DNA from: Medicago truncatula
Lineage: Eukaryota > Streptophyta > Magnoliopsida > Fabales > Fabaceae
Reading direction: 5' to 3'
Assembly: GCF_003473485.1 (NCBI RefSeq)
Contig: NC_053043.1
Span: 10,178,001 to 10,242,000, forward strand
DNA length: 64,000 bases
The notes beneath the pieces are model-generated. The model was not told where the DNA came from. It saw nothing but the letters and a program-made list of their open reading frames with translations, and did not search any database. The translations under genes and the position numbers were made by a program. Shown here one piece after another: positions 25,693 through 38,200 of this stretch (position 1 is the stretch's first letter; each line of letters starts with the position of its first letter).

Positions 25693-26128
25693 TTGAAGTG
25701 AAACATATTGCAACCTACTTGCTTCAATGTAGTTCTTTCTGTCTTCTCTTCTGGGTTTGGAAATATGAAAGTATATACATTCTACGTGCGTTGATAAAAT
25801 CAGATAATTGTATAATGCTTTCTTTTTAATCTTGACTTTGTATCTTTCACTGAAACTCGCTATTTGTTTATATTTTTGTGCATAATTAATTGATCTGTTG
25901 TTTCATTCTTCTCACTTCTGAAATATAATTCTTGGCATTAGATTAGCCGTAAAGGCCATAAATTTATCAAATCCTATTCATAAGATATTGACAAAACTCA
26001 TTAGTGATTAGGATACCCCACCAGTGCCATTTTTTGGTTTTGGATAACAAGAGGACATAAGTCCGACAAAGGAAAAAACTACCATCTAATCTAACAAGAC
26101 GCGGAGTAATATCAGCTAAATTAGTGAA
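25693..26128. other. RABB1 3' region and intergenic
   Basis: Probable 3' UTR of RABB1, T-rich, to about 25900, then non-coding sequence with no recognised feature. Confidence 0.5.
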
Positions 26129-26460
26129 AATTAACGTACTAATATGAGAGGACAATGCTCATATAACACCTCCGTCACAAGCTATAGTTGCAAGAGCGTC
26201 AACACAAACATTAGTTTTTATGTACGAATGATAAATTTGGACCATATGTTGCAATAAATTCCAACATGTTCTTGTTCCCACTTTCGAGGAAGATAGTAGT
26301 GGCCACTCCACTCTATTAAAACCACAAGCTCCAGCCAACTTCAAACCTTCAAATGCACCCAAAAGTTCAGCTATATACATACCACAACTCCTTAATCAAT
26401 CCTTTTGAGAGGCTGCAAATCCACTCCCCACTTTTACCCCGTAACACTTGTCCAAAACTA
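26129..26460 (-). pseudogene. RNase H-like (RVT_3) fragment of a non-LTR element
   Basis: The minus-strand translation shows GEWICSLSK, then AELLGAFEGLKLAGACGFNR, a damaged middle, and NVCVDALATIACDGG. This is the order of the plant RNase H-like domain (acidic residue after the first strand, ALWGVFEGLKLA helix, and a conserved Asp in the ADALA motif). Frame breaks near the LLSSSK segment show it is dead. It points away from the plus-strand LINE copy at 27.6 kb. Confidence 0.65.
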
Positions 26461-26492
26461 GCTATATATTATTTTAGCAACATGCACATGAG

Positions 26493-27505
26493 GATGTATT
26501 TATCAACTTTTTAGTTACCACATTCTAAAATATTCTTTCTAAAAAATAGCTAGGTGTATTCTAGCTAATGCTCTAGGAGTTGCTAACTTACACCATTTAT
26601 GGTTTAGAAGGAGTGTTATAGTGATATGCACTTCAATGTGTATTTAACCACTTTTTAGTTATCAGTTATGATAACTGAACACACAATCACAAACACAATA
26701 TAGACACCACGTACAAAATACGTATAATTTTTTTTTCTTTCTTTCTTTTCTTTCTCTTCTTTCCCTCCCTTGCTTCCTTTCTCTATCATCTATCTCCTAC
26801 CCACCCAACAACCAACTATCGCTTCCTCTCTCCGGCTCCGGAACCACCACTCTCTTACACCATCGCCTTCGGCCTCCCTACGCCGCCCACCGCCACCGGC
26901 CTCCCTACGCCTCCCACCGCCACCGGAGATGGGTCAGTTCTCTGTGCAACCTCCTTGTCCTCTCACGCCTTGCTGTAACCGCCATGTCCTGAATGTAACA
27001 ACACCATCAGAACCGCCACCGTCCATCGTCAATTACGATGCGTCCGGTGGCTGGATCTCCGGTTGTCTTAGATCCGATCGTCCCGTTGTCTCAGATCCGT
27101 TCGTTACTTTGCTTTGGAAGAGAAGTTTCTACTCCGATTCTATTTTCATGGTGGTCTGTTATGTGAATTTAATCTTGCTGGTCTGTTTTTGTAACTTTTG
27201 TTGAGGAAGGAAAGGTGAATGGATGGTGATGTTACAGTGAAGAAGAACAGTTAGAGAGAGAAAGAGGAAACTACAGTGAAAGGAGGAGGAAGAAGAGAGA
27301 AAATTACAAAATTGCACTTCCAATTAAAGTTGAAATGACATAATTACCCATGATGTCTGTATTGTGTTTAAAAAAATGTGTTCAGTTATCATTTCTGTTT
27401 TAGTTATATATCTTTGCTAAAACACTCCTTCTATAATATGCACTTTAATGTGTATTTAACCACTTTTTAGTTATCTATCTTTTCTAAAATACTCCTTCTA
27501 AATCA
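26493..27505. repeat. Three tandem copies of a unit of about 70 bp, one split by a MULE
   Basis: The unit TGTATTTAACCACTTTTTAG...CTAAAATACTCCTTCT occurs at about 26493-26550 (divergent), 26628-26662 continued at 27408-27439, and 27440-27505. The middle copy is interrupted by the element at 26663-27397. Confidence 0.65.
26663..27397. mobile_element. Mutator-type TIR element with a GC-rich insert (Pack-MULE candidate)
   Basis: The termini CAGTTATGATAACTGAACAC and GTGTTCAGTTATCATTTCTG are inverted repeats with two mismatches. The duplication TTTTAGTTAT flanks both ends (26653-26662 and 27398-27407), 9-10 bp as in Mutator. The interior (26820-27130) is much richer in G+C than its surroundings and holds a 144-aa ORF at 26770-27204, rich in Pro/Ser/Leu, with no family recognised. 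This could be a captured host exon or 5' UTR, but the ORF may be only a by-product of base composition. Confidence 0.75.
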
Positions 27506-27559
27506 TCGAAGCAATACAATAACGTGTGATAACTGGTTATGGTTCAAGTATTCCAATCT

Positions 27560-28741
27560 GGCATTCTCCTTAGCTCCAAAATGAAGTGAATCCTATTATA
27601 GTACCTCCAAAAATTCAACATGCAACAACTGCCGCTGTAAGTCATTTAACTGATCCTCAAAATGGTTCTTGGAATGAAGCGTTGATTAAGAATAATTTTA
27701 ATTTAAAGGATGTTGATAATATTCTTAAAATTCATTTACTTGGCCGTGAGCAAAATGATGCAATTATTTGGAGGTTTCAAAGAAATGTGTTTATTCGGTT
27801 AAAAGTGCATATTTTGTTTGCGTGTATATGTTGATTAATAGAGATGGTTGAAAAGTAGAGGATTGATTGGAATAAGTTGTGGTCTCTACTGATTCCTAAA
27901 AAAGTTAAACATTTTATATGGCGTATTGGAAAGGATTGTCTAATGAATTGACAAAAAATGAGTTGCAAAGGAGTATAGCGTACCTTAAATTGTGTAATTT
28001 GCCGATCCTAGACGGAGTACAATTGACATTTGTGCTAATAATATAACATGTTGGATGGAGATAAAAGCTTTGGGGATATTTTCACCCGCATGTGGAAGAG
28101 ATTGTCGATGAAGCAACTGGTGAGTTTTTCTATGACTACTTGAAGTATATGGAAAACACAAAATTTGTAATTGTGGGAAAACAAAATTAAATAACATGAT
28201 TAGATTTTGCAGTGTGCACAGGCAGTGCTCAACACTAAGACACCACGAATCAGCAGGAGACACATGTCACAGTTTAGCAGCCTCTCGGGGATAGTTTGTT
28301 GAAATGGAATGTCGACGCCACAATTATCATTGTTGATCAAACAATTAGAATGAGAGCGGTCTTACGAGATAGTGAAGGACAATGAGAGATGTTTTAAAGA
28401 TTTCTATGACTCCAACCGAGAGTGAAGTCTGGGGTTGCATCAAGAACTGGAGTGGATCACAACTCTGGGTTATCAGAGGGTCATTTTTTAATCAGACTAC
28501 AAGATGTTAGTTGATGATGTGCATTTCAACAAGGTGAATCATTTAGAGTATGGTTAATGGATAAAAATTGTAAAATTTTACTCTAAAATTTGTGTTTACT
28601 AGACGTCAAGCAAACAGAGCACTCGTGTGCTCTTGTAAGGACAACTTTATTCCACACTTCTCGCAATATGTTTGATGTAACTCCACCTTGTATTGCTATA
28701 ATAAAATGTCTTAAGTTTGTTTGCGTAAAAAAAAAAAAAAT
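27560..28741 (+). pseudogene. 5'-truncated LINE copy: zf-RVT plus RNase H remnants and poly(A)
   Basis: Translation gives VSHLTDPQNGSWNEAL, REQNDAIIWRFQRNG-like and LIPKKVKHFIWRIGKDCL (reverse-transcriptase zinc-binding region), then LLKWNVDATIIIVDQ and RAVLRDSEGQ (RNase H-like region). Stops and frameshifts interrupt both. The copy ends with AATAAAATGTCTTAAG and a poly(A) run at 28727-28741, the usual 3' end of a retroposed LINE. Confidence 0.7.
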
Positions 28742-30220
28742 TGCTCGGAAAAAAAATGCTTTGAAGAAAAAGATAAATATCAACAAACAGGGTCTAAAAA
28801 TCCTCCTAAAAAATAAAACGGGTCTAATAATTATCATTTAAAAATTCCGTCAAAGAAAAATAATAATTTATTAAAAGTAAAAGGCAGGTATGGTCATAAA
28901 AAAAATTGAAGGGAGAGATGGATATAAATTTATTTTTATTTTTTTTGAAGAAAGCTATGGTCGTAAAACTGTTACGTAGTGTTTGTCTTCTTTAGATATG
29001 GAGATCGCTAAAAGTTAAGGCTATAATGTTTATTTTATATGCTGACAATTTAAATACAATGTAATGTATATTCTAGTAAGAACTATCAGGAACCCTTCTG
29101 CCCTTGAAAAAAAAATAATCAGCAACCCTTCTAGATTAAAGTGATATATACTATGTAGTTTAATTTCGATACATAATTTTTTTTATACATAAACTTTGTA
29201 AAAAAATATTTATAATAGACAATCACAATCATTCATTCATCCTTCAAAAAACAATCAATCATTCATACAACTTTAGAAGTTACTCTAATAAAACATAAAT
29301 ATTTATAATATTAAGACGAATATAATTGATTGATATTATAAAAATGATGTACATTACTAAAGTACAACAAAAGTTTGTGCCGAAAAAAAGAATAATAACA
29401 AAAAAATTGACATTCACATCTTTAACCAAGCTAGTGCAATATTCGTATCATAAAAGTTATTATCTTTCTTTTCAAGTTACTTTTTGATTTGAAGGTAAAT
29501 TTCCACAAAAATCTATTGGTTTGTGTTAATGTTAACTCTTCATTATGAGTGCCCATGATTCACTTTGAAATTTCTCATTGTCTAAAATTCCATATTTTGT
29601 TGAGCCATAATAGGAATAAATGAATCTACAAGAGTAAGTTGTTAATCAATGTTTTCTTAAGGAAATGAATCTGCCAATACTTTCTCATGATGCGTCTCAC
29701 AAAAGAAAATATCAATTGATTATGAGATCATTAACATGATTCTTATCAATTTTTTCTTGATCAGAGGGGGATTTTACATTACAACGATCTATATTTTATT
29801 GTTGGCTAGGCTGGGCGGGTTCCTTGATTCCCTTATCCTTGTTACATCGAGCCATGTTGCTCTTAGTAGTTTCTTTTCTAGGCTTTTGACTTATATCCTT
29901 CTTGATGGGTTGATATTTAGGAGGATTCACTCTAAAAACATGTTCCTTCTATTTAGCTTATTACAACTTGATAAACAATGTCCGCTAGATTGACATTTTG
30001 TATAAAAATTTGACATTTTTTTCTTAAAGTATAGGGACATATAATGCAAATTTTTCCCTTTCTACAAGAATGGATTGATGAAGTCTTTAAGAGAGGTTCA
30101 AATCAATCAGCACTCTGGCATAGTGGTCAAACAATCTAATTTTTGTAGCATCATCTAATGAAATAGGTGTTCATTAATCGTTAGCAATTTCGAAAAGGGT
30201 TTAATGCCTTCAATATTCAT
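28742..30220. other. Intergenic, no gene seen
   Basis: AT-rich DNA with homopolymer runs. An 85-aa hydrophobic reading frame at 29736-29993 has no family features and no gene-like flanks, so it is not called. Confidence 0.5.
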
Positions 30221-30901
30221 GAGTTCATCTTTGCGCTCCATTTAGGAAGCCTCCCTTTACCCCTGTTCACAAATAGAACCAAGGGCTGAGATTAAAATGT
30301 TAACATAAAATATTTATTTAATGAATAACAAAAGCCACGCGCATCCTCCTTTCTCTGTAACAACAATTTTTTTTTCTCTCTCTCTTTTTCTGTTTTTCTC
30401 AGATCTCAAATCATGATTCAGTTGTTCAATTTTTCAGCTATCAGATCAACAGAAAAGATGGAGCATATGGATATTGTTGCAAGATCGAAGGATGATGCTT
30501 TGCTATAATTTTTTTCCTTCATCAGTATGTTTAGGAGATCCAATAACTTCTTGCACTTCCCTTTTTTCTTTGTGGCAATTCGGGACAGCGACAACTGATA
30601 GTGAGTTTCAAAGCAGTGTGTGAAGCAAAAGAGGGAGAGAGTCGTCGCTCAATTAACAGAGGATGACGGCGGTGTCGGCGAGAAGGTGAGGGATGGGCAA
30701 CATGCAACTATGAACGATGAGAAAAACGATGCGTGTTGTTTCAGAAAAAGGAGGATGCGTTTGGGATTTTTTATTCATTAAACAAATATTTTATATTAGC
30801 CTTTTAATATCAGCTCTTGGTTCTATTTTTGCCACATGTCATTCATCTATTACGTGAACAGGGGTAAATTGAGGCTTCTTAAATGGAGCAAAGATGAAAT
30901 C
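30221..30901. mobile_element. Mutator-type element with long TIRs (family shared with 37973-38869)
   Basis: The left end GAGTTCATCTTTGCGCTCC matches the right end GGAGCAAAGATGAAATC in inverse. It is followed inward by AGGAAGCCTCC and by AGAACCAAGGGCTGAGATTAAAA, the same order as in the element at 37973. The flanks AATATTCAT (30212-30220) and AATATTCTT (30902-30910) are a 9-bp duplication with one change. The interior has a CT-rich tract and a GC-rich tract (30580-30700) but no convincing ORF. Confidence 0.75.
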
Positions 30902-32247
30902 AATATTCTTGGGGCAGGTCAACGAGCCTAATTCAAACTTGTGCAAGAGTCCACTTTTGTGTGTTGATTGTGAAATTAGGGGACCATACTTTTTGAAGAT
31001 CATCATGGTTGGAAAAACTAAATAAAAAAACCCTATGCCCAAAGTCACCAATTTACATGAACCAAAAATTTTCCAAAGGTTGGAGAGTTATACTTGAAGA
31101 CAACGCGTAAAAAGCGATTTTTCCCCTTTGGATAAGATTATTCTTATGTGCAAATTGTTGTTTCTATAACTTTTGAGTCCCCTGACATACCTATCTTCTA
31201 TTATTTTGGTCAAGACAGAGTCCCCTTTGACACAGGGCAAGAACAACTAACTCATTTGGACCTCATATTGAAAGGACAACACTTGAACACAAGTTTGTTG
31301 TTGTGTTGGTAACGGGACCGGCGTCAGATCCACGATTTGAGGAGAATTTGAAACAAGAAACTTCCATGAACATGCCACAACGACTGAGTGAAACACAGAC
31401 TGACAATGTCATCAACCAAACTGTCGAAGCAACCCAACAACACAGGAGAACCAAAACCCAAACACAAAAACAATAAAATCTAGGAAGATCAACAAAGACC
31501 AAATTAAAAGCTAGTTGAACAACGATGAACAAACACAAAGATTAAAAAAAGATTGTGAGTATCAATAAAAAAGAAAAATATCTCATTCATCAATAGGTAA
31601 AATTAATATTGATATAAATATAATAGATTATTATATTTAAATTATTTCCCTTAAAAAAATTATTAGTTTAAATTATCGGAACAACGTCCTTATAACATAA
31701 ATTTAAATTAATTAAAAAAAGAACTAAACTTAAATATAGTTTTGATATGATTCTCAACTAAAAAATGCAATTTTACACACCTTTTCTGACAGCAAATTTT
31801 AAGAAAATTATAAATTTGTCCAAAAAAAAAGAGAAAAATTAGGAATTTGAGAAATAATAGTAGTTTCCCCGGCTCCATGATGATTTCATATATTCTACCA
31901 TATGTTATGTTTTAGTGCTATGGTATGATGCTACCATTGCCATCCTTAAACTATTGATTAATAATCCTTTTCCTCACACCAATCCAATCTAGCATTCATT
32001 CAATTTCAGTCACACCATATAAGAGAAAAAAAATAAGAAGACCGAACCAAAGGTTTTGCATTTTTCTTCTTTTTTATCAAATTTTTCTGAAATTACTATA
32101 CTAAGTACGAGGAACACAGAGACCAAAGTATCAAGTAACAATAGTTGAAACAAACACCAAAGTTAATTTCAGATCTCAATTTTGCATCATAAAGTTTTGA
32201 TTTTTTTTCCCCTTTTCCTTCAATTTAAGATTTTGGGTCAAAGTTTT
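30902..32247. other. Upstream region of the VARICOSE gene
   Basis: No other gene is seen. The last about 200 bp (from near 32050) are probably the 5' leader: T-rich, A-rich and ending in ATTTTGGGTCAAAGTTTT before the ATG. Confidence 0.45.
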
Positions 32248-35200
32248 ATGGCTTCTTCTGGAAATCCAAATCAAAATCAACAACAAACCCAATTTGATTT
32301 GCAAAAGCTTTTCAAAGGAACAACACAAACAAATCAAATTCCTTCAAATTTGAACACTTCTCCATCATTTCCTTCACCTTCACTTTCTACACCCCCTCCT
32401 TCTTCTTACCCTACCCCCTCTTCTTCTTACCCTCCACCAACTGGTACATACCCTTATCATCTCCCTTATAATATCCCCTTTCCTGAAAACCCTCTTATCC
32501 TTCAACATCACCCTCAAATGCATGCACCTCAAACTCAAAGACCCATTTTTCAATCTCCTTCATCTCCAAATCCAAACACTACCTCTGGTGCAAGGTTAAT
32601 GGCTATGTTGAACACTCAAAACCCTCCTTCAAATCAAGAAACTTCATCGGTTTCTTCAGAGTATTCGGTGTCAGCAAATCCTGTGGTGAGTTCAGGTTCT
32701 TCTACAGTGAATGTTGCAAGTCCTCAGTCAACACCTGCAAGGATGCTGAGTGCTAAGGTTCCAAAGGGTAGGCATTTGAAAGGAGAGAATGTTGTTTATG
32801 ATATTGACGTTAAGTTGCCAGGGGAAATGCAGCCACAGCTTGAAGTTACTCCAATTACTAAGTATGCATCTGATCCTGGTCTTGTGCTTGGGAGACAAAT
32901 TGCTGTGAATAGATCTTATATTTGCTATGGACTCAAACTCGGGGCTATTCGCGTTCTTAATATCAATACTGCATTGAGATATTTGCTTCGAGGTCATACT
33001 CAGGTATTAAGTTTTGATGCTTTTGTTTGTAGTGATTGGAGTTTAGTAGTTAAGGTATTGAATGATTTGTTTTTGCATGTAAACTGTTAATTAAGTAGTC
33101 GATTATGGCTTCATGGTCATATTCAGGTGGGATGTGTTGCTTTTGGCTTGTAATTACTCTACTTTGATGTTATGTTTTGATGGTTTTGTAATCATTGGAG
33201 TTTAGTAGCTTTAAGGTATTGTTTTGCATGGTTTCCCCCTGTTTGGATATACATCTTAATTAAGTGCTTACAGCACAAAAACTTATCGAATAAGTGCTTA
33301 TGTATAAGTTATTTCTATAACAAAAGATAAAATTAAGTCAAACTGTTTTTATATAAGCTATAAGTTTTTTTCATAAGCTATCATGGAGAGTTTATGGATA
33401 TGTCATAAATTGTTCCCATAAATTCTCCCAAACAGTTGATAAGTTGAAATTAGCAAATCCGAACAGCCCTTAGTCAAGTTATATTCTTTTGGTTATAACA
33501 ACTGCTTATATATTAACTGCCTTTGTTGTTTGTTGCCATGAGATGCGAAAAAGGCACGTAATTTTCTCATTTCCTCGTAAACTTATGAAATTTTTTGCAG
33601 TTAGGAAATGTGTAGGACTATGTAGTTATACGTTTAAAGTTTTCATCTGTATTTCATGTTTCTTTCTCTCGCTGAGTTTAGATGCTTGTTTGCAGAATGT
33701 CGAGATATATGGTATGAGCACATAACGACACGAGTCTTTTTTGACATTTGAGAAAGAAATATTATTTGAGTTATTTATGTTTTTTGCAATGCTTGCTTTG
33801 TCTCTTATGATGAGTTTTATGTTGCTACACAAATTGAGATGTTATTTTTTTCCCTTTTATTATACTTTCAATCCATACCCCCTCCAATTTTGTGGATATC
33901 AAATCTTTATGTAGAGAGTATCAGACATGGCTTTCTTCGCAGAGGATGTTCACTTGTTAGCCAGGTAAATACCTTTTATGTTTCTGTTTGTCATATTTTC
34001 TTTTGCAGTATAACATTTATTAATTTTCCCTTTGAATATGCTCATGCATTCACAGTGCTAGTACTGATGGGAGAATTTTCATATGGAAAATCAATGAGGG
34101 ACCTGATGAGGAAGACAAGCCTCAAATTACTGGAAGAGTTATCCTGGCCATTCAAATACTAGGAGAGAGTGAGTCAGTTCATCCACGAGTATGCTGGCAT
34201 CCTCATAAACAAGTAATAGTGACCTTTTAAAGTTGTTCCTTAAATTTATTATCTTTCAATTGGTTTTAACTCCATTAAAATGTTAGCTTATAGTTGGAAT
34301 TGAACAACAGGAGATTTTAATTGTTGCTATTGGAAACCGTATCCTTAAAATCGACACAATGAAAGCTGGAAAAGGTGAAACCTATTCTGCAGAGGAGCCT
34401 CTCAAATGTAACATTGATAAGTTGATTGACGGGGTGCACCTTATTGGTAAACATGATGACAACATCACTGAGTTGTCAATGTGCCAATGGATGAAGAGTC
34501 GATTAGCTTCAGCATCAGCAGATGGCACGGTCTGCATTTGGCTTTTTCCTGCCTTGTATTTTTCTTTTATTTTTCGTTATCCAATTTGTTTTTGCTAGTG
34601 AAATTTATGAACATATTGATATAATTTTGAATCATTGTCTTTAAGTCATTCATGTTATTGTATTACATCTTGGAGTTGTCCATTTAAAGAAAAGTCTTAT
34701 CATTGTTTAGTCTTTTATTTCAACAGGTGAAGATATGGGAAGAACGTAAGGCGACACCACTTGCTGTTTTAAGACCACATGATGGTAAACCTGTTAATTC
34801 TGTGACGTTCTTGACTGCTCCACACCGTCCGGATCACATCGTTCTTGTCACAGCGGTATATGTTCCTAGCTTTTCCCATTATTGGAAACATGGTATATTG
34901 ATATTCTTAAGTTTATCTTTTGTAAACTAAATTCGTTTTGTATATGTTTCCTTTACTATAGGGACCACTAAATCAGGAAGTGAAGATATGGGTATCCGGT
35001 TACGAGGAAGGTTGGTTATTGCCTAGTGATTCCGAGTCATGGATTTGTGTTCAAACTTTGGATATAAGAAGTTCTTCTGAAGCCAACCCTGATGAAGCAT
35101 TCTTTAATCAAGTTGTAGCGTTGCCTCGTGCTGGTTTGGTTCTGCTAGCAAATGCCAAGAAAAACACAATATATGCTGTGCACATAGAATATGGACCCAA

Positions 35201-38200
35201 TCCAACTGCTACTCGTATGGATTATATTTCCGAGTTCATAGTCACAATGCCTATATTAAGCCTTATTGGAACTAGTGATAGTTTACCGGATGGAGACCAT
35301 CTTGTGCAGATATATTGTGTTCAAACACAAGCTATTCAACAGTACGGACTCAATTTGTCACAATGTTTGCCTCCGCCTCTAGACAATATTGAACTTGAAA
35401 AAACAGAACCGAGTGTATCCCGTGCTTGGGATGGATCTGCTGATCTGGAAACTGTTAACATGCCACAAGTTCCTTTGAGCTCTTCTGAAAGTGCTGTGAA
35501 TTTGTCTTCTTCAAATATTCATGGTCCGCCTGAAGCTTTTGTATCAGATAATAAGATCAAGCCAAATGATTTACCTTCTCATAATAGTTTTGAATATGTC
35601 CACGCTGCTCCACCCCCACTCCCTCCGAGTCCAAGATTGTCTCGCAAGTTATCTGCTTCCAAAAGTTCTTCTAATATTTTAGCAACCAGCTCAGCTAGCA
35701 CTGGTGATCACAAAAATGAGCCAGCAAATCTTGATCCCTCTGTAGAAGAAAGAATAAAATCTGAAAAAGATAATGTGGCGGATGTGCCTGTATCGGGCGA
35801 CAATTTGCAAGAAAGTGACAAAGTTGTACAAACTGATGTTTCTGTTGTTTCTGATTCCCCTATAACATTTAAACACCCAACCCATTTGGTAACTCCATCC
35901 GAGATATTCTCTAAAGCTGCCCTATCTCCTGCTAATTCCAATATCTCTGAAGGTGTTGCTGCACATAGTGATGCAGAAAAGTTTGAAGTAGAAGTTAAAG
36001 TGGTAGATGAGATTGAGACAGGTTCTAATCAAGAAAACACCGAGCATGACAGAGACAGAGGCTCACATACCGATGCCGCTAAGAAGAAAGAGAAGTTATT
36101 CCATTCCCAGGCTTCAGATCTTGGCATTCGGATGGCCAGAGATGCCTATAATATCGAGAGAGTTCATCAGGCTGATAAAGACACCTATAATACTGAGGGA
36201 GTTCGTCAAGCTGATCGAGACATCTATAATATCGAGGGAGATCTTCAAGCTGATAATACTAATACTATTGATGCTTCTGAAAATAATCGTGCATCGATTG
36301 AGGGAGAAGTTCAAGACACGAGTAAGGAGGTACCTGAAAACATAAGAGAACCAGAAGTTGTGGCTGCAACTTTGCCGTCCCCAGCACCTTCCACGAAAGG
36401 TAAAAAACAGAAAGGTAAAGGTTCTCAAGTGTCTGGTACACCTGCTTCTCCCAGCCCTTTTAACTCAGCGGATTCATCAAAGGATCAAGGTGGAAATCCA
36501 GCAGGCTCGTCCATGGAGTCTGCTTTACCACAATTATCTACTATACAAGATATGATGGGCCAGGTCATTAATTTACATTAGAACTTCGCTATTATTTTTT
36601 TTCTTGGCTTCACAAATTATGGTCCATACCATCCAAATATTTCTAAAATTACCAATGATTTTGGCAGTGCAGATCTTTATGACTAAATTCTTTAAGTGTT
36701 TTGTGTACTAATATAGGTTCAACATGCTACAAGTAGAGCATAGTTGATTGTTATTTCGTAGGACTAGGAAGACATCCTTTCACATCGTTTATTTGGTTTT
36801 GGCGCACTTACATAGAGTCGTGTCAGACAATGAGCTATATTTAGTTTTTTGTCTTGATCTCCATTTTTTCTTATTTTACAGCTATTAAACATGCAAAAAG
36901 AAATGCAAAAGCAGATGAATGCAATGGTTTCCGTTCCAGTTACTAAGGAAGGCAAAAGATTAGAAGGGTCATTGGGTCGAAGCATGGAGAAGGTAGTGAA
37001 GGCTAACACTGATGCTTTGTGGGCTCACATACAAGAAGAAAATGCTAAGCAAGAGAAATTAGAGCAAGACCATGTGCAGCAAATAACAAATTTGATCTCC
37101 AATTACATAAACAAGGATATGTCATCTCTATTGGAGAAAATCATTAAGAAGGAAATATCTTCAATTGGAACAACCATTACCCGTTCACTTAGTCAAAATA
37201 TGGAAAAAGCAATATCAACAGCTGTTACCGAGTCATTCCAGGTTTATATTTTATTTCGACATTTGAAAATGCTACTTTTCAAATAGAGTACACATATTAC
37301 CGGTAAAATTAGTTTTTTGTTAATTTGCTTTGGAAAATTCGCGTTCTGTTTGCACAGTGCCTTATTCCAAGCTTAAATGTTTTATATCAGAAATCTTTGT
37401 GTGACAATTATGGTTTACAAACTAATATTATTTGGTTTTCTATCTTATATGCTGAATTTATGCTTCAAACTTTCCCTCACATTTTTCCTGGCTAATGAAG
37501 TGACGATTTTTGTTTCAATATAACTGACCGAGGTTATGTTAAAAATTCTGCAGAAGGGGGTCGGAGACAAAGCATTGAATCAACTAGAAAAGTCAGTTAG
37601 TTCAAAACTTGAAGCTACAGTGGCTAGGCAGATACAAGCACAATTTCAAACTACCGGCAAGCAGGCTCTTCAGGTAAGCAGCAAGTAGTCAACATAGACA
37701 ATGCATTTAAAAAACACTTATTATTTTCTTATCTTTCTTTAACATGTTGAGTGTATGGATCTCTGTTTTATTGTGCTTTTTCTTTATCCTGTGCATTATA
37801 TGCAAATATATACGTAATTGGTCCCTGTCAAGCATATTGATTATCCATGCTCGTTGAATTTGTAAAATGAAAATAATAGGACAACTACAAATCTCTTCTT
37901 CATCGTATAAATATGACTGGTTCATGCAACGACTCCTTTACAACGTTGTATCAAGTAATGCCTTCTTTTAGGGAGTTCAACTTCACTCCAGTTAGGAAGC
38001 CTCCATTTATCCCATTTCATTCGTTGGATGTGTGACATGTGGCAAAAATAAAATCAAGCGTTGAGATTAAAAAGTTTGGAAAATACACTTACCTAATGAA
38101 AAAAAATGCTACACGCTCTTCTCCTCTATTCACAACGCTCTTCACCTTCTTCTCGGTTCTCAACATCATCGTGCTGCTGCCGCCTCTCCCTCTCGCCGGC

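Noticed and set aside
29736..29993. 85-aa hydrophobic frame
   Set aside because: Leu/Phe-rich frame in T-rich DNA with no conserved motif or gene-like flanks.
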